A stretch of 64,000 nucleotides of DNA, from positions 372,001-436,000 of the forward strand of contig MU858048.1 of the NCBI GenBank assembly GCA_033297075.1, in the 5' to 3' direction. The position numbers and the translations under genes were made by a program. This document shows, one piece after another, positions 33,937 through 46,059 of this stretch. Numbering within the stretch: position 1 is the first letter of the stretch; each line of letters starts with the position of its first letter. The notes under the pieces are model-generated. The model ran no database searches. It was not told the DNA's origin and worked only from the letters and a program-made list of their open reading frames with translations. The stretch is from Rhypophila decipiens. Taxonomy: Eukaryota > Ascomycota > Sordariomycetes > Sordariales > Naviculisporaceae.

Positions 33937-36900
33937 AAGCCTAGACTACGGGGTACTACGAATGTGTCTTGCTGGATACGAGTCTACGATTTAGAACTTG
34001 CCTCAGGTTGGTAGTGTGCAAAGGCAGAACAGGAACGGACTCGGGAGACGAAAAGCAAGTATTCGGAAGTCATTCCGATGTGGAGGTGGCTTTTTTCTTC
34101 CCGAGCTTTGAGCGTCAGTTTTCTTATATAAAAGTCTGAAGTTTATGATGGCTTATGATCAGTATCTAGTGAGGGCTTTATCATTTTATGTTTTCCAAGA
34201 TCCGACAGCTTATTAATTTTATGACCTTTAAGAAAATGGGGCTGACAATGAGTGAGGTGACTGGAATGCGAGACACCCGCCCACGGCTGAGGTAAGCCGT
34301 GTAAGTGCTGTCTCCCGGATACGGTTGCAACTAAGTACGCCATGACATATGTCGCCGAAAACGGTAGGTAGCGAGTATGTATCACGAACCCGAACCCGGC
34401 CAAGATTTTGGATATCGACTTGAAGTGTTCCAAGAATAGATAGACCTTTCGGTATCCGTTGGATATTATGTCGTCACTCTCTTCTACTTCGTATCTTTAT
34501 TGAAACATGAATAGAGTTTCTGGGTTGTCCAAGTCGGTGGGTTCGTACTGTCACATTACAGCGTGATAATTATCCGAAAACTTGGTAATACGAGAAATGG
34601 GCAGGCAGGCAAACTTATCAGTAATCAGTGGACCATTCTAGTGCAGTGAATGACTGATATGCTTCTTGATGTAAGGGCAACAATTACATATATGGATAGG
34701 TTACTCGGTCGATCGGATCAGGGATATGAGATCAACCAAGGGTCCATACTATATGCAGGTCCCAGATGATTTCCAAGGCTGTGGCGGTGGTATCTAAGGA
34801 ACTGATGGAGGATTGATGTTTCCGGTTGGTGGTGGAACCACATTGGCTGGTTACTGCTTATTGTCCCATTGTCCTGAAGCCGGGAGACTTGATCTACAAA
34901 ATAAACTGGGATAGACCATTTTCCCCAGAGAAGCTGACATACGGAACAAACGAACATGCACAACTTGAAAGTGAGTATGTAGCCTGTTGCAGCGAGCGCA
35001 TTTCGGCCGACGACTACCCGTTTATTTCCCTTGTCCCTTTGTCAATGTTATATACCTAGAGGGAAACGAAACAGGGAAGACCATGAAACAGCAGAGGCTC
35101 CGATATCCACGGAAATATATGCATGTATGTGAACTTGTGAAAGGACGAGCTTGCGGCGGGATACTGAGGAAATTCATGCTATTCCCTTGTTCATCTCATC
35201 TTTGAATCCTTCCTGGTAACGCCAGCGGAGCGGGCTGATCTACTTCAAACATGCGAGGTGACGGGGGATTTGTTGACTTGCAGGGTTTCCCCGCCAAAAA
35301 AGAAAGATGTCGTGGATATACTTACTAACAAAAAGCTTTGAGCATAGATGATTGAATCCCGAGATGGCTGTTGTGTTCTAATGGCACAAGGTGACTGCAG
35401 TGGACGGTAACGGTCATCCGTCCGCAATAACGCCGTGAAACAAGAGCCCCAGGCTTGGGATCCCGGTATGGAGGCGTGTCTACTGCTTGGTACACTACAA
35501 TAGCATTGATTCATGGTGGAAAGGGGAATTTTTGCCGGGACAAAGAAGAACATTACCAAACGAACCAACACACAACGCTCGGGTCGGGCGTCAGTCAAGC
35601 CAGACATTCTCCCATGTCCGTTCGCGTCGTCGTTTCTTTTTTTTCGTCGGAAAGGAATGTGAGTCAAAAAGACGAAACCTTTTCTCTTCCGGTGATTTAT
35701 TCTCGTGACCGGAAACAGAGGTCCTCAAAGTTCTGAATACGAGATTCGCTTGTCAAGAAAGAGCGCAGTGTGTGAGGGGCTGGGCGGGTTGGTGATGTAT
35801 GTTACGGTATTTGTACGGTATTTGTACGGTAATAACCAGAGATGTGGTTAAAAGTGGAAAAGTGGCTGCCTCCTCTTCGGCGCCACCCCCGAATCTGCCG
35901 ATCCAGTGACGTTGCATCCCGCAAAAGGCAGTTAGTTACCACGCAACCGGCCAGTCTTCAACAACATCACTGGGTGATCACAGTGGATGTGATGGCTCTG
36001 CGCCGTAACCACAGGTGCACAGGCAGGCGGACCCTTCACACCGATCCCTGACTTGGACAATGGGCCTTGTTCTCGTCTCTTTCCCATGAACGGGAACAGC
36101 GAAAGGCGAAAAAGGGTCGTCATCCTCGAAGCCCATCATGGTCGGTGTTATACTGGACGACGAGGCCCCGTACTATACCACCGATTGGCTACCTTCTACT
36201 TTATGCCCATCAGCAGCGCGGCCCCGTTTCCTGGTCAGCCAGCCAACCAATCCTCGCCAAACTCTCAGCCTCCCGGACCACCTAGGTCCTCCTTCGACTC
36301 CCGTCAGGACTGGCTGGTAGCGTTGTATAGGATCTACCGTATGCCGTGTATAACACGGGGACTTGTGGAGAGAACATAGTCCAATGTTACCATACCCGGG
36401 GAGGCTTGATCAACACGAGAACACCCTCCTCGACAAGTTCAAGTGGACCTGCGCCGTATCCCCAGCCACGGTCCTCGTAGTGTGCTATCCATAGATGGAC
36501 CATCAATGCTTTGTTTCCAGATCGGACGTTTCCCAACGTTCGCAGACAGGTCCTGGACATGGACCGGGGTCTGGACTGGGGAGCTGATCTGTTGCCCTCC
36601 CGACGTCGTGGACCCCATGGATACCTCCTTCATCATGTCCGTCTTCGTCACTGGCCCCCTATAGGTTGACTCGTTTACACAGTACAACTGTACCTTGTTC
36701 TTAATAACCAAGTGGTTACACTCATCATCTTTCGCCTCCTCTCCAAACAAAGCCCGGAAAGAGACATTATAAGGCAAGTCATGTCCTTCCAGCCACGCCT
36801 GTATTCGTCCATCTCTCTTTTTTCTCGCCTCTCTCGTTTTGCTACTACTCTCAGTCAAGTCCATTCGCTTGTTTGACTGTTTGCTGTCTCATCACAACAC

Positions 36901-36988
36901 CGTCCAAGACTCCTCGCTCTCACAGCTCTACAACCTAATATCACACCTTAGCCCAAGTTTAAAAGGGAAAGCAAAGGAAAAAGACACG
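33937..36988. other. gene-free spacer upstream of GPI-protein gene
   Basis: About 3 kb. The left end is the agmatinase 3' flank and the right end the promoter of the wall-protein gene. A short direct repeat (GGTATTTGTAC units) lies near 35804-35832. No coding frame is supported. Confidence 0.5.
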
Positions 36989-37905
36989 ATGAAGAACACT
37001 GCCATCTTCGCCATAGCGGCCTCTGCCGCCCTCGTCAGTGCCACCGAGGTTGATACTGGAGGAGTCACCATCAACCCTGACGGATCTTATACTTGCGCGA
37101 AAGCCAACGCCGCGTATTGTGCCGGCGACTCACTCAAGACCGACATCATCATCCGGTGTTACGGAACCCGTGGCCAGCCTGGTCGCTGCAGCGATGTGGG
37201 TCTTACTCATCACGATGTATTTTACGTTGACTTGCTAACCCGGCGTCTCAGAACCTCGCCGGTCAGCCTCCAGTAGGCCTGTCCACCGCTCTCTGCCACC
37301 AGACCTCCAACGTGGAGGGTGATGCCGCATGCGAGAAGAACTGCGTCGTGTACGGAGGATCAGGCAACGGCAAGGGAACCTTTACCCTCCCAGCCGAAAT
37401 CTGCACGCCCACCTACACGGCAACCAGCAGCAGCAAGGCCACTTCAACCCCGGTCCCGACCTCAACCTCGACCTCTAGCCCTTCATATCCCACCACCAGC
37501 GTCGAGACGTCCACCTGGGGGCCTTACCCTCCTCATTCCCAAAAGTCGTATCCCCACCACACCTCCAAGGAGGATTGCACGACCGAGACGACTGTCGTCG
37601 TTCCGACCAGCTACCCGGTCCACACTTCCGAGACGACGGTTGTCGTTCCTACCAGCTACCCGACCATCATCACCACGACTGCCTATTCTACCAGCGTCCC
37701 GTACGTTCACTCGTCGGTTATTTACCCGACCAACCAGACCATCGTGACAACGCCCACCGAACCGCTTACCTCGGGCACGGCTATCCCCACGGGCCCTACG
37801 ACTACGGCGACCACCAACCCACCTGTTCCTGCTGGTGCGATGCGCAACAGTGCCGCCGGGGGTGCGCTGGCTTTTGTCGCGTTTATTGCAGCGTATATTC
37901 TCTAA
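36989..37905 (+). CDS. GPI-anchored, eight-cysteine secreted cell-wall protein
   Basis: Two exons, 36989-37195 and 37252-37905, across a 56-bp intron (donor GTGGGT, branch GCTAAC) give 286 residues. Signal peptide: MKNTAIFAIAASAALVSA. The mature N-terminal domain (about 20-135) has eight cysteines (TCAK, YCAG, RCYG, RCSD, LCHQ, ACEKNC, EIC) and no CFEM spacing. It is followed by a long Ser/Thr/Pro-rich stalk, likely O-mannosylated. The stalk includes a near-perfect duplicated unit ETTVVVPTSYP (DNA copies near 37584 and 37629). The C-terminus is hydrophobic (GGALAFVAFIAAYIL) after a small-residue stretch (GAMRNSAAG), as required for a GPI signal. I do not recognise a named family. A surface structural or adhesive role is likely. 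Confidence 0.88.
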
Positions 37906-38836
37906 GTTGGATCATGAGTGGGCTGGCTAGCTGGCTTCCGGTTTAGTTAATGGATATGACTACTGGTTATGATGGATGATGGATGGATAGGGATTTCTTT
38001 GGGTATTTATCAATTGGCGTTATGGGGATAGGAATTGTTTTTGGTCATTATCATACCCCGTGCTGCGTCACTGTCATTCCTTTGTATCATGACGAAAAAG
38101 ATAGGGGCGACATGAGATAGATAGGAGAATGGGGAGGACTTAATATGTGGAATGGAATAGTGGAATAGAGAGAGAGAGGAGGAAGAAGTGGGATTGAAAA
38201 GAGAAATCGAAATTACGCTCCTTTTAAACGGTTTGACTTGTGATGTTGCTCGTTTGCATTGGATTTTATTACTTTGAATGCATGTAATATCTATCTCCCA
38301 TGAAAAGACATCTAGTAAATGTCCACATATGCATGCCATGGTGAAAGCAACAGGCATGTCCTTCCTCTCCTACTTACTGTCTTCGAGTCCCACACACCAG
38401 TGCGCCTTGAAAACAAATACAAGAACATAAAAGTGCTCATCCACCAGACAATGGCTGGGATGAGCAATGGGATATCTACAGACAGCTAAAAGAACAAAGT
38501 AGGCCATGACAACGACAACCAAAAAATAATGTATAAAAATGTAAACATAGAACATGAACGAGATGTCGTATGGTCTTGCTATGCCTTTTTTCGCTTGCGG
38601 GCTAACATACCAAGCCCTCCCTCTCTTGTACACCGCGAAATACACCCTGACCATATACAACCTGACCAACAACCAGTAATTCCTCACTTATCAGCTTGAA
38701 ACAATTGACCATAGACTCCAAGACAGCACTGGCCGTCGGGTAACATAAAACTAAAAAAAGACCCTTCATCCATCGTGACCAACCTTGTACAGCTCACCCA
38801 TGACCTAGAACAATGACGCCTGTTCAGGAAACAAAA
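37906..38836. other. convergent intergenic region
   Basis: About 930 bp of 3' flanks of the wall-protein gene and the Cdt2-like gene. No gene or structured repeat recognised. Confidence 0.5.
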
Positions 38837-41131
38837 TCACCAATCATCAACATCTCCATCCCATCGATCCCCGACATCTGCCCATCCACAACCCCATCGT
38901 CTCCCCTCTGCCTCTCCACCCGTCCTCAAGTCCCTCGCTCTCTCCCCGTCGTCCTCGCTCCAACACCGAACCAGGTAATCATCACCCACAGTGACCAGCT
39001 TCCCGTCACTGGTCCACGTCAAAGCCCCGACCTCCTTCTCATGGCCACGTACAAGCGGGGTGCCATTCTTGACGATAGGAATCGTTGACGAGTGTCGAGC
39101 AAACAGATTCAAACAGTTATTATAACTGTTGGAGCGCACCAGGCTCCGAGGTCGTTGCTGCTGCTGCGCGCCATCGTGGCCAAGTCCCGGTGCGTTGCCG
39201 ACCGAGGATGTCGACTCGCCCACCAGGTAGGACTCCTCCTGGCCGTAAAAGCTTGGGTTGTTATTATTATCACAATTACGAGCCCACATGTCATTCAGAT
39301 ACCGCTCGTCAGTCGGGAACAGAACCGCACAGCCGTCACTGCTTCCCACGGCGAGCATTTCAGACCGGCCCTCACCGACGGGGCGTACGGCGGCCTTGAC
39401 ATAAAAGCTTGTGGCGTGAAACAAGGGATGGCGGAAACCGTATATCGGCCCAAGACCCTCATTGGCTATGCCATTTTGGTGTCTCCGTCGTGGAGGCTCG
39501 CCACCGGGAGGCGCCGGGGTGAGTTCAGGCGCATGACCCAGGATCAAGTGGGCTGTACTGTACGCGTACACGGTGTTATCTTTACAAAGAGCGTAGAGAC
39601 GCGAGCCGTTGCCTCCCAAGGCCATGGAAGAGATGCCGAAATGTCGCCAGGTGACATGGCTTGCTGGTGGTGCGGTGCACGACAGAGGGGTGCTGCTTTT
39701 GTGGTTACGGCTGGTGTGGATGGAGCGAATGTCCCAGAGTTTGATGGTGGCGTCGGCTTCGCAGCCTGTGAGGAGAAGGTGCTCGCGTCCTGCCGGGAGG
39801 AATTGGAGAGCCGTGACAGACACCTCTCCGATGCGACCTGGCACTTCACCAATGCGCGCGATGTCGCCCTTGTTGACTCCCGCTGCTCGCTGCTGGGCCT
39901 TGCTGAGCCTCGCTGGGCGTGCGTGGGCGTCGTATATACTGTTGATGACGCTGCCTGACTTGACGGATTTCTGAAGACGATGGTGTATGCCAGCCTCGGA
40001 GCGGATAGAAACCTGCTGAACTGGACCACCGACGCACCGGAGATCCCATATTTGAACGCTGCCATCCCGACCAGAAGTTGCTAGAACAGCACCGGATCCA
40101 CGGCCTGGCTGAAAGCGGACCTGCTTCAGCGACGCCGTGTGGTGCCCAAGGATGGCGACGGGCGTCTGCGTCATCATGTCAATCACACGCCCCGTTTGAT
40201 CTCCTGATGCTGTGGCAAGCAGGTAGTCATCCTCCGAGAATGCTAAATCGATAATAGCGTTGCCATGGGCTTGAAATGATACGTGGATTTTGGAGAACTC
40301 ATTTTTCGAATCGAGAAGTCGGACATAACCCTCCTCATCACCCACGGCGACCAGGCTGTTTTTGTTGCAGCCAACAGTACAGAATGGTATACTTTTGGCT
40401 GTACCTTCGTGGCTTGAACATTCGTGTACATCCTGAGGATTGGAATAGAAATCGGCCGTCTCAGTTCTCCAGTCTGAGGTCGGGCATGTTATGGTCCGGT
40501 CGCTTGTAAGGGACAGACCCGTCATTCGTTGAAGAAGTTGGCCGTTCATCCCCCGACGTGCGAGAGGGACTGGCCGCACCAATTCAGAGGGTCCCGTGGG
40601 CAGTTCATACTGTTCTTCGTCATCGTCATCATCGGATACACCTTCGTCTAGGATCGAGGCCACGTGCGAAGATTGCAGAGTTCCGATTGGGCTACCAAGA
40701 GTCGGTCTGTAACTAGGACTACTTTCTGCTATGGTTGGCGATGTATTGAGAGGCGTAGGCAGGTGACACGGTGGAATTCGATCAGGAGTATGTTGTGTTT
40801 TCCTTCGTTTGGATGCTCGTTGGGAGTCTTGGAGATTGGGCAACAAGTCGGCGAAGCGGTTCTCCTCTGATATCGGCTTCAATGGGCTCGAGGGCGTCAG
40901 GCCCCTGTTCAAGGCAGGGCCGGCAAGATCGCGGAGGGCACGGCGGGCAGCACTCGGTGTTGCTGAAACTCGAGAACGTGGCGTAAAGAACCTCTGGAAT
41001 TTCCGGGGCGTGATCGATGGGTTTCTTCTCTCCTTGCCATTGGCGGGTGGCAGTCTTGGAGGAGAGGAAAGCAGATCGCTGGTGGTCAACATGGCGGTCC
41101 TCTTACCCGAGGAAGATTCCTTATCCGCCAT
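38837..41131 (-). CDS. cdt2: Cdt2/DTL-like WD40 substrate receptor of CRL4
   Basis: Intronless, 764 residues. The N-terminal ~220 residues are basic and disordered, with the motif ITPRKFQRFFTPRSR (about 40-54) and an acidic run (SDDDDDEEQYE). WD40 repeats follow from about 250 onward (VAVGDEEGYVRLLDS, LLATASGDQTGRVIDM, LATSGRDGSVQIWDLR). Two WDxR boxes, WDLR (362-365) and WDIR (466-469), are the hallmark of DDB1-binding DCAF receptors. The sequence VRFQPGRGSGAVLATSGRDG between them fits Cdt2. Cdt2 directs CRL4 to PCNA-bound substrates such as Cdt1 and Spd1 during S phase and after DNA damage. The C-terminal repeat (KEVGALTWTSDGKLVTVGDDYLVRCW) closes the propeller. Divergent from Spb1 over 716 bp. 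Another DCAF-type WD40 protein is the main alternative. Confidence 0.85.
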   Translation of the reverse strand: MADKESSSGKRTAMLTTSDLLSSPPRLPPANGKERRNPSITPRKFQRFFTPRSRVSATPSAARRALRDLAGPALNRGLTPSSPLKPISEENRFADLLPNLQDSQRASKRRKTQHTPDRIPPCHLPTPLNTSPTIAESSPSYRPTLGSPIGTLQSSHVASILDEGVSDDDDDEEQYELPTGPSELVRPVPLARRGMNGQLLQRMTGLSLTSDRTITCPTSDWRTETADFYSNPQDVHECSSHEGTAKSIPFCTVGCNKNSLVAVGDEEGYVRLLDSKNEFSKIHVSFQAHGNAIIDLAFSEDDYLLATASGDQTGRVIDMMTQTPVAILGHHTASLKQVRFQPGRGSGAVLATSGRDGSVQIWDLRCVGGPVQQVSIRSEAGIHHRLQKSVKSGSVINSIYDAHARPARLSKAQQRAAGVNKGDIARIGEVPGRIGEVSVTALQFLPAGREHLLLTGCEADATIKLWDIRSIHTSRNHKSSTPLSCTAPPASHVTWRHFGISSMALGGNGSRLYALCKDNTVYAYSTAHLILGHAPELTPAPPGGEPPRRRHQNGIANEGLGPIYGFRHPLFHATSFYVKAAVRPVGEGRSEMLAVGSSDGCAVLFPTDERYLNDMWARNCDNNNNPSFYGQEESYLVGESTSSVGNAPGLGHDGAQQQQRPRSLVRSNSYNNCLNLFARHSSTIPIVKNGTPLVRGHEKEVGALTWTSDGKLVTVGDDYLVRCWSEDDGERARDLRTGGEAEGRRWGCGWADVGDRWDGDVDDW

Positions 41132-41847
41132 GATATCGATGGAGTAACAACCAGGAACGACCCTTCTTTCCTATATGGGATCGTGGAGGTTGTGGCCGTG
41201 GTCAAGCAGGTGCGGGACCCCGCGAACAAGTAAATAAGAACAAGATGGGAGCTGACCTTCCTCAGCAATCAAATCTAACTGCTGGTATATTTGACGGAAG
41301 CAATCTCAAAGAGTTTGTAGCCTTTGGGTGCTTGAGACTTGGATGGGTTAAAAAGTTGGAAAGTCGGCAGCGGAGACATTTCCAGACCCATCATAACCGT
41401 GCCCCCTCGTTGCTGGGTTTCCAACCTGGAGGAGGTGCTCCAAGACGCGGTCCACGGGTTGCAATGACGCGCTACCGGGTTATCCACTTTAGCTAAATGG
41501 GCAGTTTGGTGGATTGGTCCCGCCTATCACGTCCTGGTGGTGGGACGAACTTGGGCGGCTTCAGAGGACGTGTCGAACCAATCAGGGGTACCAATCGCGG
41601 TTCAACGTGGCCCCGCTCGCTGGAGGCTTGCTTTCGCCAAGCGGCCAGCCACTGCAAGAAGCGACACCCCACACCCCACTTCTAGCGAACATTTTCCCTT
41701 ATCGCTTATCCGCCTGCATGGGACTCCGAAAAAATAACTGACCGACCCATATCGCAAACTTGTGATCGTGATCGTGAGAGCAAAGGGGGCCTGTCAACGA
41801 TCAATCGCCAAAAACGTCCCATCTGCATCCCCGAGGGCGACGATATT
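41132..41847. promoter_or_regulatory. divergent promoter region, Cdt2-like / Spb1
   Basis: A 716-bp space between divergent start codons; small open frames inside have no features. GC-rich near 41500-41640. No TATA box evident. Confidence 0.5.
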
Positions 41848-44527
41848 ATGGCCATTCAAAAGAAACACGGCAAAGGCCGTCTCGACAAGTGGTATAAACT
41901 TGCGAAAGAAAAGGGATACCGAGCTCGTGCCGCATTCAAATTGATCCAACTCAATAAGAAATATGGCTTCCTCGAAAAGAGCAAGGTCGTGCTCGATCTT
42001 TGCGCTGCGCCAGGTGTAGGTCATTCCGGTCGTTCTTTTGAATGCAGCGCTCTAACGTATCGCAGTCGTGGTGTCAAGTAGCTGCCGAGACGATGCCGCA
42101 AAACAGCATCATCATCGGTGTCGATCTCTCTCCCATCAAGCCCATCCCCAAGGTCATTACCTTCCAGAGCGATATCACCACCGAGAAGTGCCGCGCGACG
42201 ATACGAGGCCATCTGAAGACGTGGAAGGCCGACTGTGTGCTGCACGATGGTGCGCCCAACGTTGGTACCGCCTGGGTGCAAGATTCGTTCAACCAGGCCG
42301 AGCTTGTGCTTCATTCGTTGAAGCTCGCGACCGAGTTTTTGGTTGAGGGTGGTAACTTTATTACCAAGGTGTTCAGGTCGAAAGATTACAATCCCCTGTT
42401 GTGGGTTTTCAAGCAGTTGTTCAACAAAGTCGAGGCGACAAAGCCGCCCTCGTCCAGAAACGTCTCTGCGGAAATCTTCGTCGTTTGCTTGGGTTTCAAG
42501 GCACCAAAAAGGATAGATCCCCGCCTGCTAGACCCCCGGTCCGTGTTCGAAGATCTTGCAGATCCCACCCCGAATAACGAGGCAAAGGTTTACAACCCCG
42601 AGATCAAGAAGAGAAGGAGAGAGGGTTACGAGGAAGGAGACTATATCCAGTTCAAAGAGATACCCGCCAGCGAATTCATTAACACGACTGACCCGATCGC
42701 CATCCTAGGTCAATACAACAAGTTGAGTTTCGAGCAACCCAAGAATGGAGACGTTGCACTCTCGGCTCTGGATAAACTCCCAGAGACGACGGATGAGATC
42801 CGGAACTGCTGCGCCGACTTGAAGGTTCTGGGAAGAAAAGAATTCAAGCTTTTGTTAAAATGGCGGATGAAGGTACGGGAGATCTTTGGGTTCCCCACCA
42901 AGAAGTCGGCGGCTGCCCTTGCGGAGGAGGTCGCAGAAGTCGAGCCCATGGACGAGGAGCTCAAGGCCCAGGAGGAGCTTCAAAAATTAAAAGACAAGGA
43001 GAATTCCAAGAAGAAGCGGGAGAGGAGGCGCGAGAACGAGAAGAAGCAGAAGGAGATCATGCGCTTGCAGATGCACATGACAGCCCCCATGGACATCGGT
43101 AAGGAACAGGAAGGACCGCAGGGCCATGGCGCCATGTTCCACCTCAAGGCCATTGACAAGACCCCTGCGCTGAGCCGCTTGGCCAAGGGTAAGATGGCGG
43201 TTGTCACCGAGGCCGAAAACCGAGATTCTGGACTTGGGTCGTCGGGCGAGACGGACGATGAGAGCGACGAGGACGGCGACCGGCTGGAGACTGAGCTCGA
43301 CAACATGTACCACCAGTATCAGGAGCGGAAAGCCGAGGCCGATGCCAAATACCGAGCCAAAAAGGCGAGAATGGAACATGACGATGAAGAGTGGGGCGGT
43401 GTATCAGCAGACGAGAATGAGGACAGCGATGATGAATCCGATGTCTTTGAGGAGGAAAGCGTCGAAGGGTCAGATGATGAAGAGATGGAGGATGCCGACA
43501 AGCCCCTTATAACGGATCTGGACAGCACTTCAACGGATGCGAATGGGCTATCCAAGAGGGCTAAGAGATTCTTCGACCAGGATATCTTTAAAGACATTCC
43601 TGGAATTCTCGATGAACCCGAGGAGGAAGAAGAGGAAGAAGTGGAAGAGGAGGCCGAAGTAGAAGCAGTCGCCAAGGAGACCAACCACGAGAGGTCCAAG
43701 AAACAGAAGCCCACGGCGGAGGAAAAGAAGAAGGACGCCAAAAAGGAGAAGAAGGCAAAGAAGATGGAGGTGGTCGAGGAAGAGTCTGACGAGGGTGGTG
43801 ACGACGTTGTGGTAGCCAAGAAGGACGCCATGGAGGTAGACAGCGACGAAGATTGGGAGGAGGTAGACAAGAAGAAGAATCCCAAGGACGGCAGACCGAA
43901 CATTGACATCATCACCGCCGAGGCCATGACCCTTGCCCACCAGCTGGCCAGGGGTGAAAAGACAAAGTACGACCTCGTCGACGACGGCTTCAACAAGCGC
44001 GCGTTCAAGGACAGGGACGGTGTCCCGGACTGGTTCATCGACGACGAGAGCAAGCATGATAGGCCGCACAAGCCTATTACCAAGGAGGCGGCCAATGCTA
44101 TCAAGGAGAAGCTCCGCGCTTATAATGCTCGCCCGATCAAGAAGGTTGCTGAGGCGAGGGCGAGGAAGAAGTTTAAGCAGGCACAGAAGTTGGAGAAGCT
44201 CAAGAAGAAGGCTGATATGTTGGCTGGTGAAGAGGTATGCTTTTTTCTTCTTCTTTTCAAGTCTCTTGATTATCAGTTTGATACTAATCCTTTTCTCGAT
44301 TATAGGGCATGTCCGAGAAAGAAAAGGCGTCTAGCATCGCCAAGATAATGTCGGCTGCGGGACGCAAGAGCAACAAGAGGGCGCCGATCAAGGTCGTCAA
44401 GGCGGCGGGTCTGAATAGGGGTCTCCAGGGCCGACCCAAGGGCGTCAAGGGGAGGTATAAGATGGTTGATCCTAGAATGAAGAAGGAGATGAGGGCTCTC
44501 AAGAGGATCTCTAAAAAGAAGAGGTAA
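41848..44527 (+). CDS. spb1: AdoMet-dependent rRNA 2'-O-methyltransferase Spb1
   Basis: Nucleolar enzyme of 60S assembly that methylates a conserved guanosine of the 25S rRNA A-loop. Three exons, 41848-42015, 42066-44234 and 44306-44527, give 852 residues, the normal Spb1 size. The N-terminal FtsJ/RrmJ domain (1-~230) contains [25 protein letters not shown] (noted by its ends), the SAM-binding [17 protein letters not shown] made across the first splice, and later [11 protein letters not shown] with catalytic-tetrad Lys/Asp/Glu. The middle is a highly charged Glu/Lys-rich region with coiled-coil character. The C-terminal Spb1_C domain holds [33 protein letters not shown] and ends in a Lys/Arg tail (KRISKKKR) fitting nucleolar targeting. 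Intron 1 is short (50 bp, donor GTAGGT, branch CTAAC). Converges with the JmjC gene, 139 bp between stops. Confidence 0.97.
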
Positions 44528-44666
44528 TCACTTTGGTATTTAGTTGTGGTTTGATTTGAGTTGTTCTTATCATCAGTGTGCATTTGCTTGGGTAGCGATA
44601 GCCAGTCAGACAAATACATGGGTAAAGATACCCATGGTTCGCATCTATCATATACTAAGCCGTGGT

Positions 44667-46059
44667 TTATTTATGTTGTTGACTCTCGTAGACTGATCTC
44701 ACAAAGGCGCTGAAAGGGTAGAGAGGACCGGCGAACTCCATGTCATACCTTGGGGATTGAGTCAGTAAGAGCACGTGCTAAGATACACAACGGGGTAAAG
44801 ACTTGCCAGTAATTCACGGCTACGCATATTCCTTCTTCTGGGTTACAGGATTGGGAGACTTTGTGGTACCTAATTGTTCACAAAGTATCAATCCTTGGTG
44901 AACCGCCGCTGGTGAAATTTCTCTCGGGAGCATTTTTGCAGATACATGTATAAGCAAGACTTACCACATAGCCGGGAGATAGAGCATATCGCCCGGTTCG
45001 AGGGTGACTTTGACGGGCTGAGCGAGTTTGGAGTACGGGGTTGCGTAGTCGCCCGAAGGGCCGTCGTCTTCAGGATCCCAGGTTGCGAACGGGACGAGCC
45101 CACTATTCTCACCATGACCAGATTCGCTCGCCTCCTCAATCTTGTCAAGTTCAAGCTTCAGCTTGGACAACACATGCCCAGTCGTCTCGGATAGTAGTAG
45201 TGGTGAAGGGTCGTCGTCGTCGTTGACCACCCGTTTGTAGGAAGCAGGCCGGAGGAGTTTCTCATTCACACAGGGACGACAATGCGGCGGGAGGAGGACA
45301 AAGTGTTTTTTGCCCAAGATCTGGACGTAGATGTTTTCGTAGTTGTCTTTGTGGAGGGCCGTGGTAGACTGGGAGTTGCCGATCCAGAGGTTTATGGCGT
45401 CGGGGGATTTTTGTTGTAGGGCGATTCGGGCGAATGAGATGTCTGGCTGGACGTGGTTGAATAGGGAGGCGTATTCGTCGCGGAGGTTGTCGTTTTCTTT
45501 TTATTTTTATTTGTTAACTTCCCAATCAGTCTTGGAATTTGGACGGGTTATAAGGATGGACATACGTGTCTGGGCATAATGAACTTCGCCTTGGAGAGAA
45601 GACGGATCTTTCTCTTGCTGGATGATATAGTTGAGGAACTCGGTGAAGGGTTGGCTTTCTTCCCAGGGTTTGGCAAAGACCAAGGTGCCATCTTCGTATA
45701 GGGTAGGAGAGTCGGCGTTTCTATATAAATCATGATATATACATTCGGCTTTATTTAGCAGAGTTTCTAGATACATTGCATGCTTGGTGTCGAGACGAGA
45801 GAACATACCCCAATGGAGTAACGGCCACATTGACAGGCTCATCCCCTAGGTGCTCAGACAGATATGCCGGACTCCACGTCTGCGTGGCTTTCCAGTTGGA
45901 AGCTCCTCCTCTTATGACAAAGGGTGTGTTTCTTGCTACGAAGCGCATGAACTCGAGGGGACTCGGCTCTTCATGGAGTGCTTCGATGACTGAGCTGTTG
46001 AGTTCATTGTACGTTGTGATGAGTTCTGCGAGGGGGTCCTGGGGGTTATTGTTTATCAT
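44667..46059 (-). CDS. JMJD7-like JmjC oxygenase
   Basis: 2-oxoglutarate/Fe(II)-dependent JmjC hydroxylase related to human JMJD7. Five exons, 46059-45809, 45720-45566, 45496-44965, 44869-44807 and 44748-44667, give 360 residues. Near the N-terminus FVARNTPFVIRGGASNWKA is the cupin-entry motif of this group. INLWIGNSQSTTALHKDNYENIYVQ contains the iron ligands His184 and Asp186; WYHKVSQS supplies His315; YLPAMW precedes it, and the protein ends with YDMEFAGPLYPF. The fourth intron (44749-44806) begins with GC instead of GT (TG|GCAAGT), giving Trp-Tyr across the junction; acceptor AAG. Intron 2's acceptor is also weak (AAAG). JMJD7 hydroxylates lysine in DRG GTPases in animals; the fungal target is inference. 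Confidence 0.9.

Noticed and set aside
39092..39958. 288-codon plus-strand frame opposite the Cdt2-like gene
   Set aside because: Antisense to WD40 coding sequence, without motifs of its own.
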